Source: Paenibacillus amylolyticus
Lineage (GTDB): Bacteria > Bacillota > Bacilli > Paenibacillales > Paenibacillaceae
Length of the DNA: 64,000 nt
Direction: 5' to 3'
NCBI RefSeq assembly: GCF_029689945.1
Contig: NZ_CP121451.1
Coordinates: forward strand, 5,580,001-5,644,000
Position numbers and translations under genes: made by a program. A model generated the notes under the pieces. It was given only the letters and a program-made list of their open reading frames with translations. It made no database searches and had not been told where the DNA came from. This document shows positions 17,486 to 26,529 of this stretch, piece after piece. The first letter of the stretch is position 1, and each line of letters starts with the position of its first letter.

Positions 17486-18521
17486 CATCTATTCTGGCTT
17501 CATCGATAATCTGATTTCGATACAACATCGTAAGATGCAGCGTATCAAACTCCATTTCCTTGTCCAGCTCCTGCATCAACACTTCGACCAGGTTCTTTCG
17601 CTGCACGCTGGTTCCAGGTACCTCGTAATCAATATATCCTGTCAGATCGGATTGCGAAGTATCTATCGTTGCTGTTCCGACAGGCAACCCACCTCGTTCC
17701 TGAAGAAACAGCTCATACACCCGGAACTCCCGATCCTTACGCTTCAGCATGACATAACAGGCTTCCTCAGCAGCTTCCGACGCTTCCAGATCCAATTCAT
17801 CGGTATCCTCAAAGTCCTCGGTGAAATCGCGATGTATCCACTCCAACGTCTCGAGTTCGTCGCCCTGATGCCACATACGGATCGTAATCGTATCGATGAT
17901 GTCCTCATCAAGCTCTCTGACCAGCAACTCTGCCGCAGCTTCCATTTGATTCTCTTCCGGCTCGTCGTACCAGTGTATTTCCCCTTGCACATCAGCGCCA
18001 TATTGTTTTAAAGAAGCTTCTGCAAGTTCCTGGCCTTCGACATCATTGAAAATATAGGTGGATATGCTGCGTCCCGCGCTTACCATCTCCATCTCCAGAA
18101 CCTGATCCCGATCTTCATATGTAAACGATTCGGCTTGTGAAACAGGAATTACCTTACTCTCCATGCTGTCTATATCGTCATAGCTGCCTTCGTCATCATT
18201 CATATCTTCAGACGACCACATGGCCTCTGACTCAGGCTTATGCAGAACCGAGTGCAGGGAGCCACAACTAACCAGCACTTCATAATATGCAGCTTCCAAT
18301 GCATCTGCAAGAGATCGGACATAGGCGTGCACTTTTTCCACGATAAGTTGCTCTGTACCCTCCGGCAGAGACTCCTGCTCGATCTGAAGACTACCTGATA
18401 AACGATCTCCTTCTCTGTACACAAGCAAAAGTGAACCTGCATATTGACCGTTGACCATCACGTCCTGCACTTCTCCACCCGACGTCCGCAGGTCTGCAAC
18501 CAATTCCACATCATATGTCAT
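17481..18521 (-). CDS. Acidic protein of unknown function, 346 residues
   Basis: ATG 18521 follows GGAGGAGGGCACGTA. The protein is strongly acidic with clusters such as MNDDEGSYDDIDSMESK and DFTEDFEDTDELDLEASEAAEE, and it is soluble. The N-terminal block VADLRTSGGEVQDVMVNGQYAGSLLLVYREGD and the C-terminal block VGTATIDTSQSDLTGYIDYE have similar strand patterns and may be two related beta domains around a central acidic linker. No family was recognised. It is monocistronic, with a terminator that includes its stop codon. Confidence 0.7.
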   Translation of the reverse strand: MTYDVELVADLRTSGGEVQDVMVNGQYAGSLLLVYREGDRLSGSLQIEQESLPEGTEQLIVEKVHAYVRSLADALEAAYYEVLVSCGSLHSVLHKPESEAMWSSEDMNDDEGSYDDIDSMESKVIPVSQAESFTYEDRDQVLEMEMVSAGRSISTYIFNDVEGQELAEASLKQYGADVQGEIHWYDEPEENQMEAAAELLVRELDEDIIDTITIRMWHQGDELETLEWIHRDFTEDFEDTDELDLEASEAAEEACYVMLKRKDREFRVYELFLQERGGLPVGTATIDTSQSDLTGYIDYEVPGTSVQRKNLVEVLMQELDKEMEFDTLHLTMLYRNQIIDEARIDG

Positions 18522-18617
18522 TACGTGCCCTCCTCCATTCCTAACGTTATTCTCTTAGGATGCCCCTGAGGGCGGTAGATTATGAGGAAAGCATGCATTT
18601 TACGTTAATATAGAGGG

Positions 18618-19421
18618 TCAGACGGATAACACATATTTTTGGATTGCGTGTGCTACTCCCTGCTCGTTATTGGAGAGTGTCACCTCGTCGGCGGCAGCTT
18701 TCACCTCGTCTGGTGAGTTATCCATGGCAATACCTTTGCCGGCAAAGGTCAGCATCGTAATATCATTGAAGTAATTGCCAATCGCCATGATTTCCGAAGG
18801 CAAAATGCCTTTGGATTCGGCAAGCCTTTTAAGCGCAGCGCCTTTGGACGCTTCGGGATGCATCAGATCAATAAAAAAGTCACCACTCCGTGTCATATAA
18901 TAAGGCAGATTCCAGGTAGACCACTCCTGGAGCACTGCATCCATCTGTTCAATCGGTCCAAATGCAGTGAACTTGGCAAGCGGTTCTGTCATGTCAACCC
19001 ACTTGGGTAACTTCAGTGGCTCTGCCATAAAGTTGTAATACATCTCACGCACCTGCAACCCCAAACCTTCCGGTTGATCCACATACAGACCAAATGCCGT
19101 ATTAATGTCAAAATGTACTCCATTGGTTCGACAGTAGGATATGATCGGCTCCAGTCCTTGTCCATCCAATGCAAAATGATGAACCACCTCACGGGTATCC
19201 ACTTGCGCCGTTACGGCACCATTATGCGTAATTACATATCCATCCAGTCCCATTTGCTCCATGAAAGGAATTGTGTTGGCCGGGCCTCTGCCTGAACACA
19301 GAACGATCTCTGCTCCCTGACGGGAAGCTTGGATCAAAGTCTCCTGAGTCCATTCGGTTAGTTCATGATGATCATTCAGCAGTGTTCCATCTACATCAAG
19401 TGCAATTAATTTGTAAGTCAT
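18618..19421 (-). CDS. Cof-type HAD-IIB family hydrolase
   Basis: Phosphatase of the haloacid dehalogenase superfamily, about 267 residues, cytosolic. Motif I is LIALDVDGTLLND (nucleophile and acid/base Asp), motif II VLCSGRG, motif III Lys in SKGAALKRLAE, and motif IV MAIGNYFNDITML. The IIB cap lies between residues of about 85 and 185. The substrate is a sugar phosphate or nucleotide cofactor by family. ATG 19421 (ATGACTTAC) is preferred because GAGG lies 12 nt upstream; ATG 19439 has no ribosome site. Confidence 0.88.
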   Translation of the reverse strand: MTYKLIALDVDGTLLNDHHELTEWTQETLIQASRQGAEIVLCSGRGPANTIPFMEQMGLDGYVITHNGAVTAQVDTREVVHHFALDGQGLEPIISYCRTNGVHFDINTAFGLYVDQPEGLGLQVREMYYNFMAEPLKLPKWVDMTEPLAKFTAFGPIEQMDAVLQEWSTWNLPYYMTRSGDFFIDLMHPEASKGAALKRLAESKGILPSEIMAIGNYFNDITMLTFAGKGIAMDNSPDEVKAAADEVTLSNNEQGVAHAIQKYVLSV

Positions 19422-19464
19422 TCTGGCTTCATTCCTCATCTATTAGTAGTCGCACCCACCCAAA

Positions 19465-19507
19465 CCCTCCCTTTCGAGGGAGGGCCCCAGAGGGCTCTGC
19501 CCTCTGG
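19465..19507. repeat. Two adjacent strong hairpins upstream of the HAD gene
   Basis: CCCTCCC/GGGAGGG (19465-19484) around TTTCGA and CCAGAGGG/CCCTCTGG (19487-19507) around CTCTG. A third hairpin, GGGCAGAG/CTCTGCCC with a CTTCGCT-type loop, lies at about 19632-19654. They form the left end of the repeat region. Confidence 0.6.
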
Positions 19508-19656
19508 ACTCCCGTTTTGCTCACCGGTGGCAGGTCGGGTCTTGCTATGTAACGGTCGGCGTAGGAACGCTTGTCGCCGGGTACACCGCTATTCAGCAGT
19601 GATCCCGTCCAAGCTTAACCGGGACCATTACGGGCAGAGCTTCGCTCTCTGCCCGG

Positions 19657-20152
19657 CTCCCTGCTTCACTTCGCGAAGGACGGGAGCTTTCTCGCCTTCG
19701 GCGGTTAGTATCGGGGCTTCGCTTACCTCCACAACTTCCTGCTCTGCTTCGCGAAGAACGGGAGCTCTCCGCCTTCGGCGTTCGTATCGGGCTTCGCTTA
19801 CCTCCACAACTCCCTGCTCTGCTTCGCGAAGGACGGGAGCTTTCCCGCCTTCGGCGTTCGTATCGGGGCTTCGCTTACCTCCACAACTCCCTGCTCCGCT
19901 TCGCGAAGAACGGGAGCTTTCCCGCCTTCGGCGTTCGTATCGGGGCTTCGCTTACCTCCACAACTCCCTGCTCCGCTTCGCGCAGGACGGGAGCTCTCCC
20001 GCCTTCGACGTTCGTATCGGGCTTCGCTTACCTCCACAACTCCCTGCTCTGCTTCGCGAAGGACGGGAGCTTTCCCGCCTTCGGCGTTCGTATCGGGGCT
20101 TCGCTTACCTCCACAACTCCCTGCTCCACTTCGTGAAGGACGGGAGCTTTTA
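19657..20152. repeat. Tandem array of a ~77 bp GC-rich repeat, about 6.4 copies
   Basis: Units begin at 19657, 19735, 19810, 19887, 19964, 20040 and 20117 (last one partial), with lengths of 75-78 bp. Each carries CTCCCTGCTC, a near-palindrome GCTTCGCGAAG, ACGGGAG, the mini-hairpin GCCTTCGGC, then TATCGGGGCTTCGCTTACC and TCCACAA. Units differ by a few substitutions and 1-2 bp length changes. The last unit touches the 3' end of the rRNA pseudouridine synthase gene. Both strands show open frames through it, but with no ribosome site and length variation that breaks phase, so it is treated as non-coding. Confidence 0.85.
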
Positions 20153-20896
20153 CTTCCGCAGAAGATTTAACTCGTCTGCGGTTAGTTCACGATAGCTTCC
20201 GATGGCAAGATCGGAAGCCAGTTCAAGTTCACCCATGGCTACGCGTTTCAAATAAATCACTCGCTTGCCCACCGCCTGAAACATTCGTTTCACCTGATGA
20301 AACTTCCCTTCATGAATAATAAGCGAGATCGACGAGATCGTGCCTTCTTCCGTCTCTTCATGACCAAGTATAGTCAGCTCAGCAGGTAATGTCTCGTACC
20401 CGTCATCCAATGGAACGCCCGCTTTGAAACGCTGCACGTCGGCTTCATCCACCTTTCCAAGTACACGCGCTTCATAGGTTTTGGGCACATGCTTGCGTGG
20501 AGATAACAGATCATGAGCCAGCGGACCATCATTCGTGAGAATGAGCAGTCCTTCTGTATCCTTATCCAATCGCCCCACAGGAAACGGGTTGAAGATACGA
20601 TCCTCTTTCCGCAGCAGATCCAGCACCGTCTTATCTCTATTGTCCTCCGTAGCAGACACAACACCCGGAGGTTTATGCAGCATCAGATAGATCATCTCCC
20701 GGTACACAATCCGCTCTCCATCGGCTTCAATGACGTTGACCTCGGGATTCACCTGTACACCACTGTCTTTCACCGCTTTGCCGTCCACATGGATTCTGCC
20801 TTGCTTCACCATTTTTTTGAGTTCACTTCGGGTACCCACACCCATATGACTTAATATTTTGTCCAGACGCAGCGTTTGTTTGCCTTTTCCACTCAT
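20150..20896 (-). CDS. RsuA/RluB-type rRNA pseudouridine synthase
   Basis: Isomerises a uridine in rRNA. The N-terminal S4 RNA-binding domain (RLDKILSHMGVGTRSELKKMV) precedes the catalytic domain, whose active aspartate lies in VGRLDKDTEGLLILTNDG. LIIHEGKFHQVKRMF is also typical. It has 248 residues and resembles RsuA (16S U516) most. Its ATG 20896 overlaps the TGA of the upstream methyltransferase gene as ATGA, so the two are translationally coupled. Its last codons abut the tandem repeat array. Confidence 0.9.
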   Translation of the reverse strand: MSGKGKQTLRLDKILSHMGVGTRSELKKMVKQGRIHVDGKAVKDSGVQVNPEVNVIEADGERIVYREMIYLMLHKPPGVVSATEDNRDKTVLDLLRKEDRIFNPFPVGRLDKDTEGLLILTNDGPLAHDLLSPRKHVPKTYEARVLGKVDEADVQRFKAGVPLDDGYETLPAELTILGHEETEEGTISSISLIIHEGKFHQVKRMFQAVGKRVIYLKRVAMGELELASDLAIGSYRELTADELNLLRK

Positions 20897-22601
20897 ACCG
20901 ATGTCCACCTCCAACCAGCCGGATATTCATTCTTCAATACACCATCCAGCCATTTTCCCCAGCCAGCGGCATAACCATCTACACATACAAGAACGTACCC
21001 TTTGGCAATGGTATCCGCCTTGAGCACCACTCGTTCTTCTTCAATATTCAACGTTTCACCCTTGAGGTACCTCACGGCTTCGCCATTGGCGGATGACAGA
21101 TTCACGCTTCGCCGTGCCTCGGATGCATTCAGCGCACACGCAAGCGGGTGGGAAGGAACAAATCGCCCATTCTTGATCGTACCCATAAACCAGCCTGGAC
21201 GAATGACCTTCAGCCCCTCCAGCCGTGCAGTACCAACCGATGATTGATACACACGATCTCCGTAACATACCGTTTCTCCCTTTAACTCCATCTCCAATTG
21301 CTCTTTCATAAACGAAGTGTAGATCCCGACCGGATCCATATTTGCCGGATCAACCCCGCGTCCCTGACCCCGTTCCGATTTGCGTCCACCGTGAGCCTTG
21401 CCCTTTTTGCCCGGTCTACCCGCATTCTTGCCGCCACCAGCCTGTCTGTCATGGGACTCTCTGGATTCGATTCGCAACAAACGTTCCTTTTTTCGATCAG
21501 CCTTGGTCATAGCAATTGAAGAAGCAGCAATCGAGTGATCCTTGTTCCCCTCTGCTTCAAGCCTGGACACATCCCCGACCTGTCCATACTCCATTGCTCC
21601 TTCTTTAACTACTCCTGGTTGATCTGTTTCGAATTCTTGCCCTGCACGATGCTGCAATACAGCGACATAATGCCCCTCTCCTTCCAAAAGGTGAGGCCAC
21701 AATCTTGCGGTACCACGCGTTTGATCCAGCACATCTTTGGTCTCATCGGCCTTGTCAGGCATCATCTGACGCACCCATTCCGGGCGCCCTGGAGCAAATC
21801 CTGTCTCCTCAGAGATGTCTCTGACAACGAAATCACGGTTTACATTCAGAAACTCCGCAATCATCGCTTCATTTTCCTCCGGCGCAAAGGTACAGGTTGA
21901 ATAAACAATCGTACCTCCCGGAGCCAGCAATCGTGCCGCAGTCTCAAGAATATCTCGCTGCATGAGTACACATTTTTCCACCGAATGATGTTCCCACGAC
22001 TTCACCATGTCTTCGTCCTTGCGGAACATGCCTTCACCTGAACAAGGCGCATCAATTAATACTTTGTCAAAATAATGAGGAAAGGCGTCCGCAATCCGCT
22101 CGGGTGACTCATTCAAAACAACGGCGTTTCTCACTCCGTACAATTCCACGTTTTTGGCCAGCGCTTTTGTCCGCTCAGCATGGATATCGTTGGTGACAAG
22201 CACACCGTCGCCTTGCAGCTTTGCAGCAATCTGTGTCGTTTTCCCTCCCGGAGCAGCACACAGATCAAGCACACGATCTCCAGGTACCACCTGCAATAAT
22301 TCAACAGGAGCCATAGCACTTGGTTCCTGAATATAATATAGGCCTGCATGATAATAAGGTGCAGCCCCGGTTTCACACCATGAGGTACATAGAACCCTGT
22401 CTCACACCAAGGAATAGGTCTCAGATCATACGGAGCAATATCATCGAATTGTTCCATCGATATTTTCAGCGTATTCACTCTCAATCCCGCATGGGGAGAC
22501 TGTTCATACGATTTCATAAATTGTTCAAACTCATCGCCCAGCAAACGTTCCATTCGCTCAGCAAATATCAAAGGTAACTTCACACCCATATTCCCACTCA
22601 T
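20893..22601 (-). CDS. rsmF: RsmF-type rRNA (cytosine-C5)-methyltransferase (frameshift near 22358)
   Basis: SAM-dependent m5C methyltransferase for rRNA. The N-terminal part (LPLIFAERMERLLGDEFEQF, PHAGLRVNTLK) is in one frame; the rest is in another. It includes the SAM site VLDLCAAPGGKTTQIA, VLIDAPCSGEGMFRKD and the catalytic VYSTCTFAPEENE. Adding one C on the coding strand near 22358 restores GLHPYYHAGLYYIQEPSAMAP. The C-terminal region is Lys/Gly-rich (GGGKNAGRPGKKGKAHGG), then an RNA-binding domain follows. The joined length is about 569 residues. ATG 22601 is a tentative start. Confidence 0.85.
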
Positions 22602-22810
22602 CCTGTCTTGGTAAGATTGCAATATCGTTTTATTTTATCATATCCAAGCTTTGCTTTCCTATCATATCGTATCTATTCCACTACAGCGTGTAATGTAGTA
22701 TAATGGCAAGTAGATTGATTTCTGAGCAAAAATCCGGGTGTTTATGCATATTATCCCAACCTTAATTTTTGCCCAAACTATATTTCGATATGATCGATGG
22801 GGGATGTCCG

Positions 22811-23358
22811 ATGAAATCCAAGAAGAAAAAGAAAAGTGCTGCGATCCTTATTTTCCTGGGTATCTTAGTCGTTATGATTGCTGCACTGGTTGTCGTAGAC
22901 CAACAATCCAAGAAACAGATGGATTCAGTGGAAAATGCTTATGGCATCGCTGCGTCCAAGCTTAATCCAGCGACGCGGGAGCTGTTAGCGATCCCAATTA
23001 CCAACAAATCATTCTCCCCGCAGATCTCAAAGCGAAAATCGATAACAAAGACAGCTTCTTTGTTTATTTCTTCGCTTCCGACTGTTCGCATTGCCGAGCT
23101 ACAACACCTCAGTTAATGCCACTGGTTGACAGTGAAGGCATCGAGCTTCCGCAGTTCAATCTGCGCGAATTCGAAGCCGGATGGACCGATTACAACATCG
23201 AGTTCACGCCTACACTCGTCTATTATGAGGCTGGTGTGGAGAAAGACCGCATGGTTGGCGGACTGCAAGAGAATGGCAGTGACCAGGGCTACACGCTGGA
23301 CGATTACAAACAATTTTTCCAAAAATATAAAGGCAGTGCCACTCCTTCGGCAAGCTAA
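22811..23358 (+). CDS. Membrane-anchored thioredoxin-like protein (frameshift near 22990)
   Basis: ATG 22811 lies behind GATGGGGGATGTCCG. A lysine-rich head (MKSKKKKK) and one membrane helix (AAILIFLGILVVMIAALVVV) place the rest outside the membrane. The first frame ends early; restoring one G at GCG|GATCCC gives LLADPNYQQIILPADLK, then YFFASDCSHCRATTPQLMP with the redox CxxC (DCSHC), and continues into the intact second frame (FTPTLVYYEAGVEKDRMVGG). The joined length is about 182 residues. It is probably a thiol-disulfide oxidoreductase for exported proteins or cytochrome c. A terminator follows. Confidence 0.8.
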
Positions 23359-23472
23359 CGGATAGATCCCTTTACACAGTATCGCAGAGCAGGCACTTGG
23401 ATCATAATGCACGGTTCTATTACAGGACATGCTGTAACACCTGCAATCATCTGAATATGAGGCAACATTCAA

Positions 23473-23515
23473 AAACACCCCGATCTTTCCCTTTACAGGA
23501 AACATCGGGGTGTTT
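23473..23515 (+). terminator. Terminator after the thioredoxin-like gene
   Basis: AAACACCCCGAT pairs with ATCGGGGTGTTT around an internal CCTGT/ACAGG-like region. It lies 115 bp past the stop and also faces the convergent 23582 gene. Confidence 0.75.
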
Positions 23516-23581
23516 CGTATACATGGAAATGGAAATTCATAACCATGGGATGCTCATTTGAAATTTAACGCAGATTACAAC

Positions 23582-23779
23582 TCAACTTTTACCCTGTTCC
23601 ATCGCCTTCATCTTCTCTTCGTATATACGCCCTCTGGTGGGACTTCGACGTTGCGGAATATTGGGTTTTAGCTCCAGCGATCTTCTAGATATCTCCTGTT
23701 CCAAGACCTCATCAACCACTCGAATGGACAGATCCCTATAAGTCACAGACTGTGCATCCGATTGGGACAGTTCATTCAC
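23582..23779 (-). CDS. Small protein of unknown function at the end of the alarmone synthetase operon
   Basis: 65 residues starting at GTG 23779, which overlaps the stop of the DUF309 gene by 4 bp (GTGA), so translation is coupled. It is soluble and charged, with SVTYRDLSIRVVDEVLEQEISRR and a Pro/Arg-rich tail (PNIPQRRSPTRGR). No family was recognised. The overlap and codon-like composition are the main support. Confidence 0.6.
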   Translation of the reverse strand: MNELSQSDAQSVTYRDLSIRVVDEVLEQEISRRSLELKPNIPQRRSPTRGRIYEEKMKAMEQGKS

Positions 23780-24063
23780 GCCCCCTGTACGTCCAATACC
23801 AGAGCCCGAAGGTCAATGCCCAGAATCGTATCAGGATAAGGTTCCAGAAGGTCAAGTGAGCTTTGTAACATCATCGTGCCTCCGCGCAGATTGCCATTCC
23901 TGAAATGGTATAAACCAACCGCAATCTGCAGCAATCCTTTATACAGAGGATCCCGGTTCCGTTCAAGCCACAATTCCTCCAGCACCTCATGACACTCAAA
24001 GTAATCCTGATCCCGGTTGAAGTAGATTAAGTAGTCAATGTACAGTGGTTCATAGATGCTCAT
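23776..24063 (-). CDS. DUF309 domain protein
   Basis: 95 residues. The family signature is clear: FECHEVLEELW followed by GLLQIAVGLYHFRNGNLRGG, an all-alpha domain of unknown function. It overlaps the upstream alarmone synthetase gene by 14 bp and the downstream small gene by 4 bp, so the three form a tight operon. Confidence 0.88.
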   Translation of the reverse strand: MSIYEPLYIDYLIYFNRDQDYFECHEVLEELWLERNRDPLYKGLLQIAVGLYHFRNGNLRGGTMMLQSSLDLLEPYPDTILGIDLRALVLDVQGA

Positions 24064-24865
24064 CCGGATTTTCGCCCTTTCTGGCGTTGTTCAGAAGTTT
24101 CTTCACATCATCCAGCAAGTCTTTGAGCCCTTCCATATCATGTCGTTCCCAGTAATCGTTGAAACGCTTCTGTGCTTCAATCGCTTCATTGACAAGGTGG
24201 TAGAAGTATAATTGATGAATGATATTCAATGTTCTTGAAACGATATTGGAATCATCTTCAAACGCCTTCTGCGCCTCCAAAATCTGTAGACGAATGGCAG
24301 ACATCTCATTATCCAGTACAAAAGCGGCCTCAGCTGTTTTTTTCAACCTGGCTCGCATGTCATCCGGTAAGCTCTCCCGAAATTTGTAGCTCAGTGAATG
24401 TTCAATGGTCGCCCAGAAATTCATGGCAAGCGTCCGAATCTGAATCTCGGCCAATACGATCTTTTGTCCCAGAGCCGTCTGAACGGGATATTCAATAATC
24501 ATATGGAAGCTGCGATAGCCGCTCTCTTTGAAATTCGTAATATAATCTTTCTCAATGAGTACCGTGAGATCCTTGCGACCTCGAATGTATTCGGCAACCC
24601 GACGGATATCATCCACGAATTGGCACATGATGCGGATACCTGCAATATCCTCAATGCCTGTCTCGACGTCATCGAGTGACACATTCAGTCGTCTGGATTT
24701 CTCCAGAATACTGGATATTTTTTTGACACGACCGGTAACGAATTCAATCGGGGCATACTCTTCCCGTTTTTTCAGCTCCGCCCGCATTGTCTTAAACTTG
24801 ACTTTTAATTCCTCTACCGCTTGTTCATAAGGAAGTAAAAATGTACCCCAGTCTCTACCGTCCAT
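24050..24865 (-). CDS. Small alarmone synthetase, (p)ppGpp synthetase of the RelQ/YjbM type
   Basis: Transfers pyrophosphate from ATP to GDP or GTP. It is a single-domain synthetase of 271 residues without the hydrolase domain, so it can only make (p)ppGpp. Motifs are VTGRVKKISSILEKSRR, IEDIAGIRIMCQFVDDI with the catalytic-type Asp, KESGYRSFHMIIEYP, and EIQIRTLAMNFWATIEHSLSYKF. The C-terminal helices are longer than in YjbM (about 210 residues). ATG 24865 is used. It heads an operon with DUF309 and a small unknown gene. Confidence 0.9.
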   Translation of the reverse strand: MDGRDWGTFLLPYEQAVEELKVKFKTMRAELKKREEYAPIEFVTGRVKKISSILEKSRRLNVSLDDVETGIEDIAGIRIMCQFVDDIRRVAEYIRGRKDLTVLIEKDYITNFKESGYRSFHMIIEYPVQTALGQKIVLAEIQIRTLAMNFWATIEHSLSYKFRESLPDDMRARLKKTAEAAFVLDNEMSAIRLQILEAQKAFEDDSNIVSRTLNIIHQLYFYHLVNEAIEAQKRFNDYWERHDMEGLKDLLDDVKKLLNNARKGENPDEHL

Positions 24866-24997
24866 GCTTATGCCTCCTGTCTCTATAGCGTCCCCTGTTC
24901 TATTCCATTATACATGATGTTTGCCGGGGAAGAGTCCCGAAGCATTTTACGCTCTTCCATGCTTCTATATCATTATTCCGGGGATCCACAATCCTTC

Positions 24998-26104
24998 TTA
25001 ACGATGCTCCGCACCAACCGCTTCAGAGATATGACGGTAACCATCCTTGCGCAGTAACTCACGCAGTCCGGCATGAATACGCCGATTCACCTCAGGTCCT
25101 TCATAGATCAATGCTGTATATATTTCCACCAGACTTGCACCGGCTTTAATTTTCTCATATGCATCCTCACTCGTGAAAATGCCACCTGAACCAATGATCG
25201 GAAGTTTGCCTTCGGTCTGACGATAGATCTGGCGAATAATCTCCGTAGAACGCTCACGCAGAGGTTTGCCGCTCAGACCGCCAGTCTCTTTGGCATGTTG
25301 ATGGGAAAGTCCTGTACGACTGATGGTTGTGTTCGTTGCAATAATGCCAGCAACACCACTGTCTGCAATGGTGCGAACCATATATTCAAGTTCCTGATCA
25401 TTCACATCCGGTGCGATCTTGACCAGAACGGATTTGGCCGCTCCGCCTGCCCGTGCATGCTGCACGTTCATCTCGTTCATAACCGCAGCGAGCAGTTCCT
25501 TCAATTCATTCCCATGTTGCAGATTACGCAAATCCGGTGTATTTGGTGAACTGATATTAACCACGAACAGATCAGCATAATCGTATAGTGCCTGAATGCA
25601 CTTCGAATAGTCCAGGTGAGCTTCCTCATTCGACGTTGCTTTATTCTTGCCGATGTTAACCGCCACTGGAATACGTCGATCCTGTAGACGTGCCAATTCA
25701 CCTGCCATGGCTTCCGCACCCAGATTGTTGAAGCCCATCCGGTTCACCAAAGCTTCATCTGGAGGCAAACGGAACAGCCGGGGTTGATCGTTACCTGGCT
25801 GCGCGAGTGGTGTGACCGTTCCCACTTCCATGAACCCAAATCCGATGGAAGAAAAACCCGTTACGGCCTGTCCGTTTTTGTCCAGACCCGCCGCCAGACC
25901 AACAGGTGTAGGGAAATGACACCCAAACATGTCAACAGCCAGATCAGACGTTTCACGAACGCCGTACATCACCCGCAGTCCGGAAGGAACCGGACGGATG
26001 CTGCCCACGCCACTAAGGCCGCCAATAATCAGATGATGGGCCTGTTCAGGGTCCATTTTGAACAACAAAGGTTTAGCAAGACTTCTGTATAACAATTCAC
26101 TCAC
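24998..26104 (-). CDS. pyrD: Dihydroorotate dehydrogenase, class 2 (quinone-dependent)
   Basis: Oxidises dihydroorotate to orotate in pyrimidine synthesis, passing electrons to quinone at the membrane. It has 368 residues. The N-terminal extension (SLAKPLLFKMDPEQAHHL) is the membrane-binding helical part of class 2 enzymes. PVGLAAGLDKNG, NRMGFNNLG and FVVNISSPNTPDLR with the catalytic serine follow, then IIGSGGIFTSEDAYEKI at the phosphate site. It is not in a pyr operon here. The GTG 26104 start is tentative; TTG 26095 is better spaced from GGAG. Confidence 0.95.
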   Translation of the reverse strand: MSELLYRSLAKPLLFKMDPEQAHHLIIGGLSGVGSIRPVPSGLRVMYGVRETSDLAVDMFGCHFPTPVGLAAGLDKNGQAVTGFSSIGFGFMEVGTVTPLAQPGNDQPRLFRLPPDEALVNRMGFNNLGAEAMAGELARLQDRRIPVAVNIGKNKATSNEEAHLDYSKCIQALYDYADLFVVNISSPNTPDLRNLQHGNELKELLAAVMNEMNVQHARAGGAAKSVLVKIAPDVNDQELEYMVRTIADSGVAGIIATNTTISRTGLSHQHAKETGGLSGKPLRERSTEIIRQIYRQTEGKLPIIGSGGIFTSEDAYEKIKAGASLVEIYTALIYEGPEVNRRIHAGLRELLRKDGYRHISEAVGAEHR

Positions 26105-26349
26105 TCCGTTCTGGTCCGGTACGCCAAAAAGCCGTTTTCCGTCTTCTCATATGTAAAAAAACACTCTACATACAAGTCTATCTGTTTCTTATTAAAAAGG
26201 AAAGTAGTTTGCGCATAGACAGCACAAATCGCATGATGCAAAATGCTCACAAGAAATCCACCCGCCCACTGGAAATGACGAGTTGAATTCTTTACAATGA
26301 GAGCATGGTTACTCTACACCAGTTCTATTCCAATAAGGAGGAATAACTC

Positions 26350-26487
26350 ATGGCTCCCAAACGTAAACCACCTGCATTACAGCAAAAGAAAGAAGAAGTG
26401 AATCGCAAAGCCATTGCATGGACTGCAGCCAGTGTAGGCGGCTTGATCATCATTATTGGTGCTCTTATCATTATTGCCAATATGTAG
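26350..26487 (+). CDS. Small membrane protein, 45 residues
   Basis: ATG 26350 follows AAGGAGGAATAACTC, an excellent ribosome site. A basic head (MAPKRKPPALQQKKEEVNRK) leads into one membrane helix (AIAWTAASVGGLIIIIGALI). A stop follows after IIANM. The strong ribosome site and head-plus-helix layout make it a credible gene. Function is unknown. It is divergent from pyrD and converges on the L,D-transpeptidase gene. Confidence 0.75.
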   Translation: MAPKRKPPALQQKKEEVNRKAIAWTAASVGGLIIIIGALIIIANM

Positions 26488-26529
26488 ATGATTCAGGCGG
26501 AATCCATCTGATTCTACATACCAAACAGA

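Noticed and set aside
19527..20195. Long open frames on both strands through the 77 bp repeat array
   Set aside because: No ribosome sites, compositional repeats only, and unit lengths of 75-78 bp that do not keep phase. The open frames follow from GC-rich repeats without stops.
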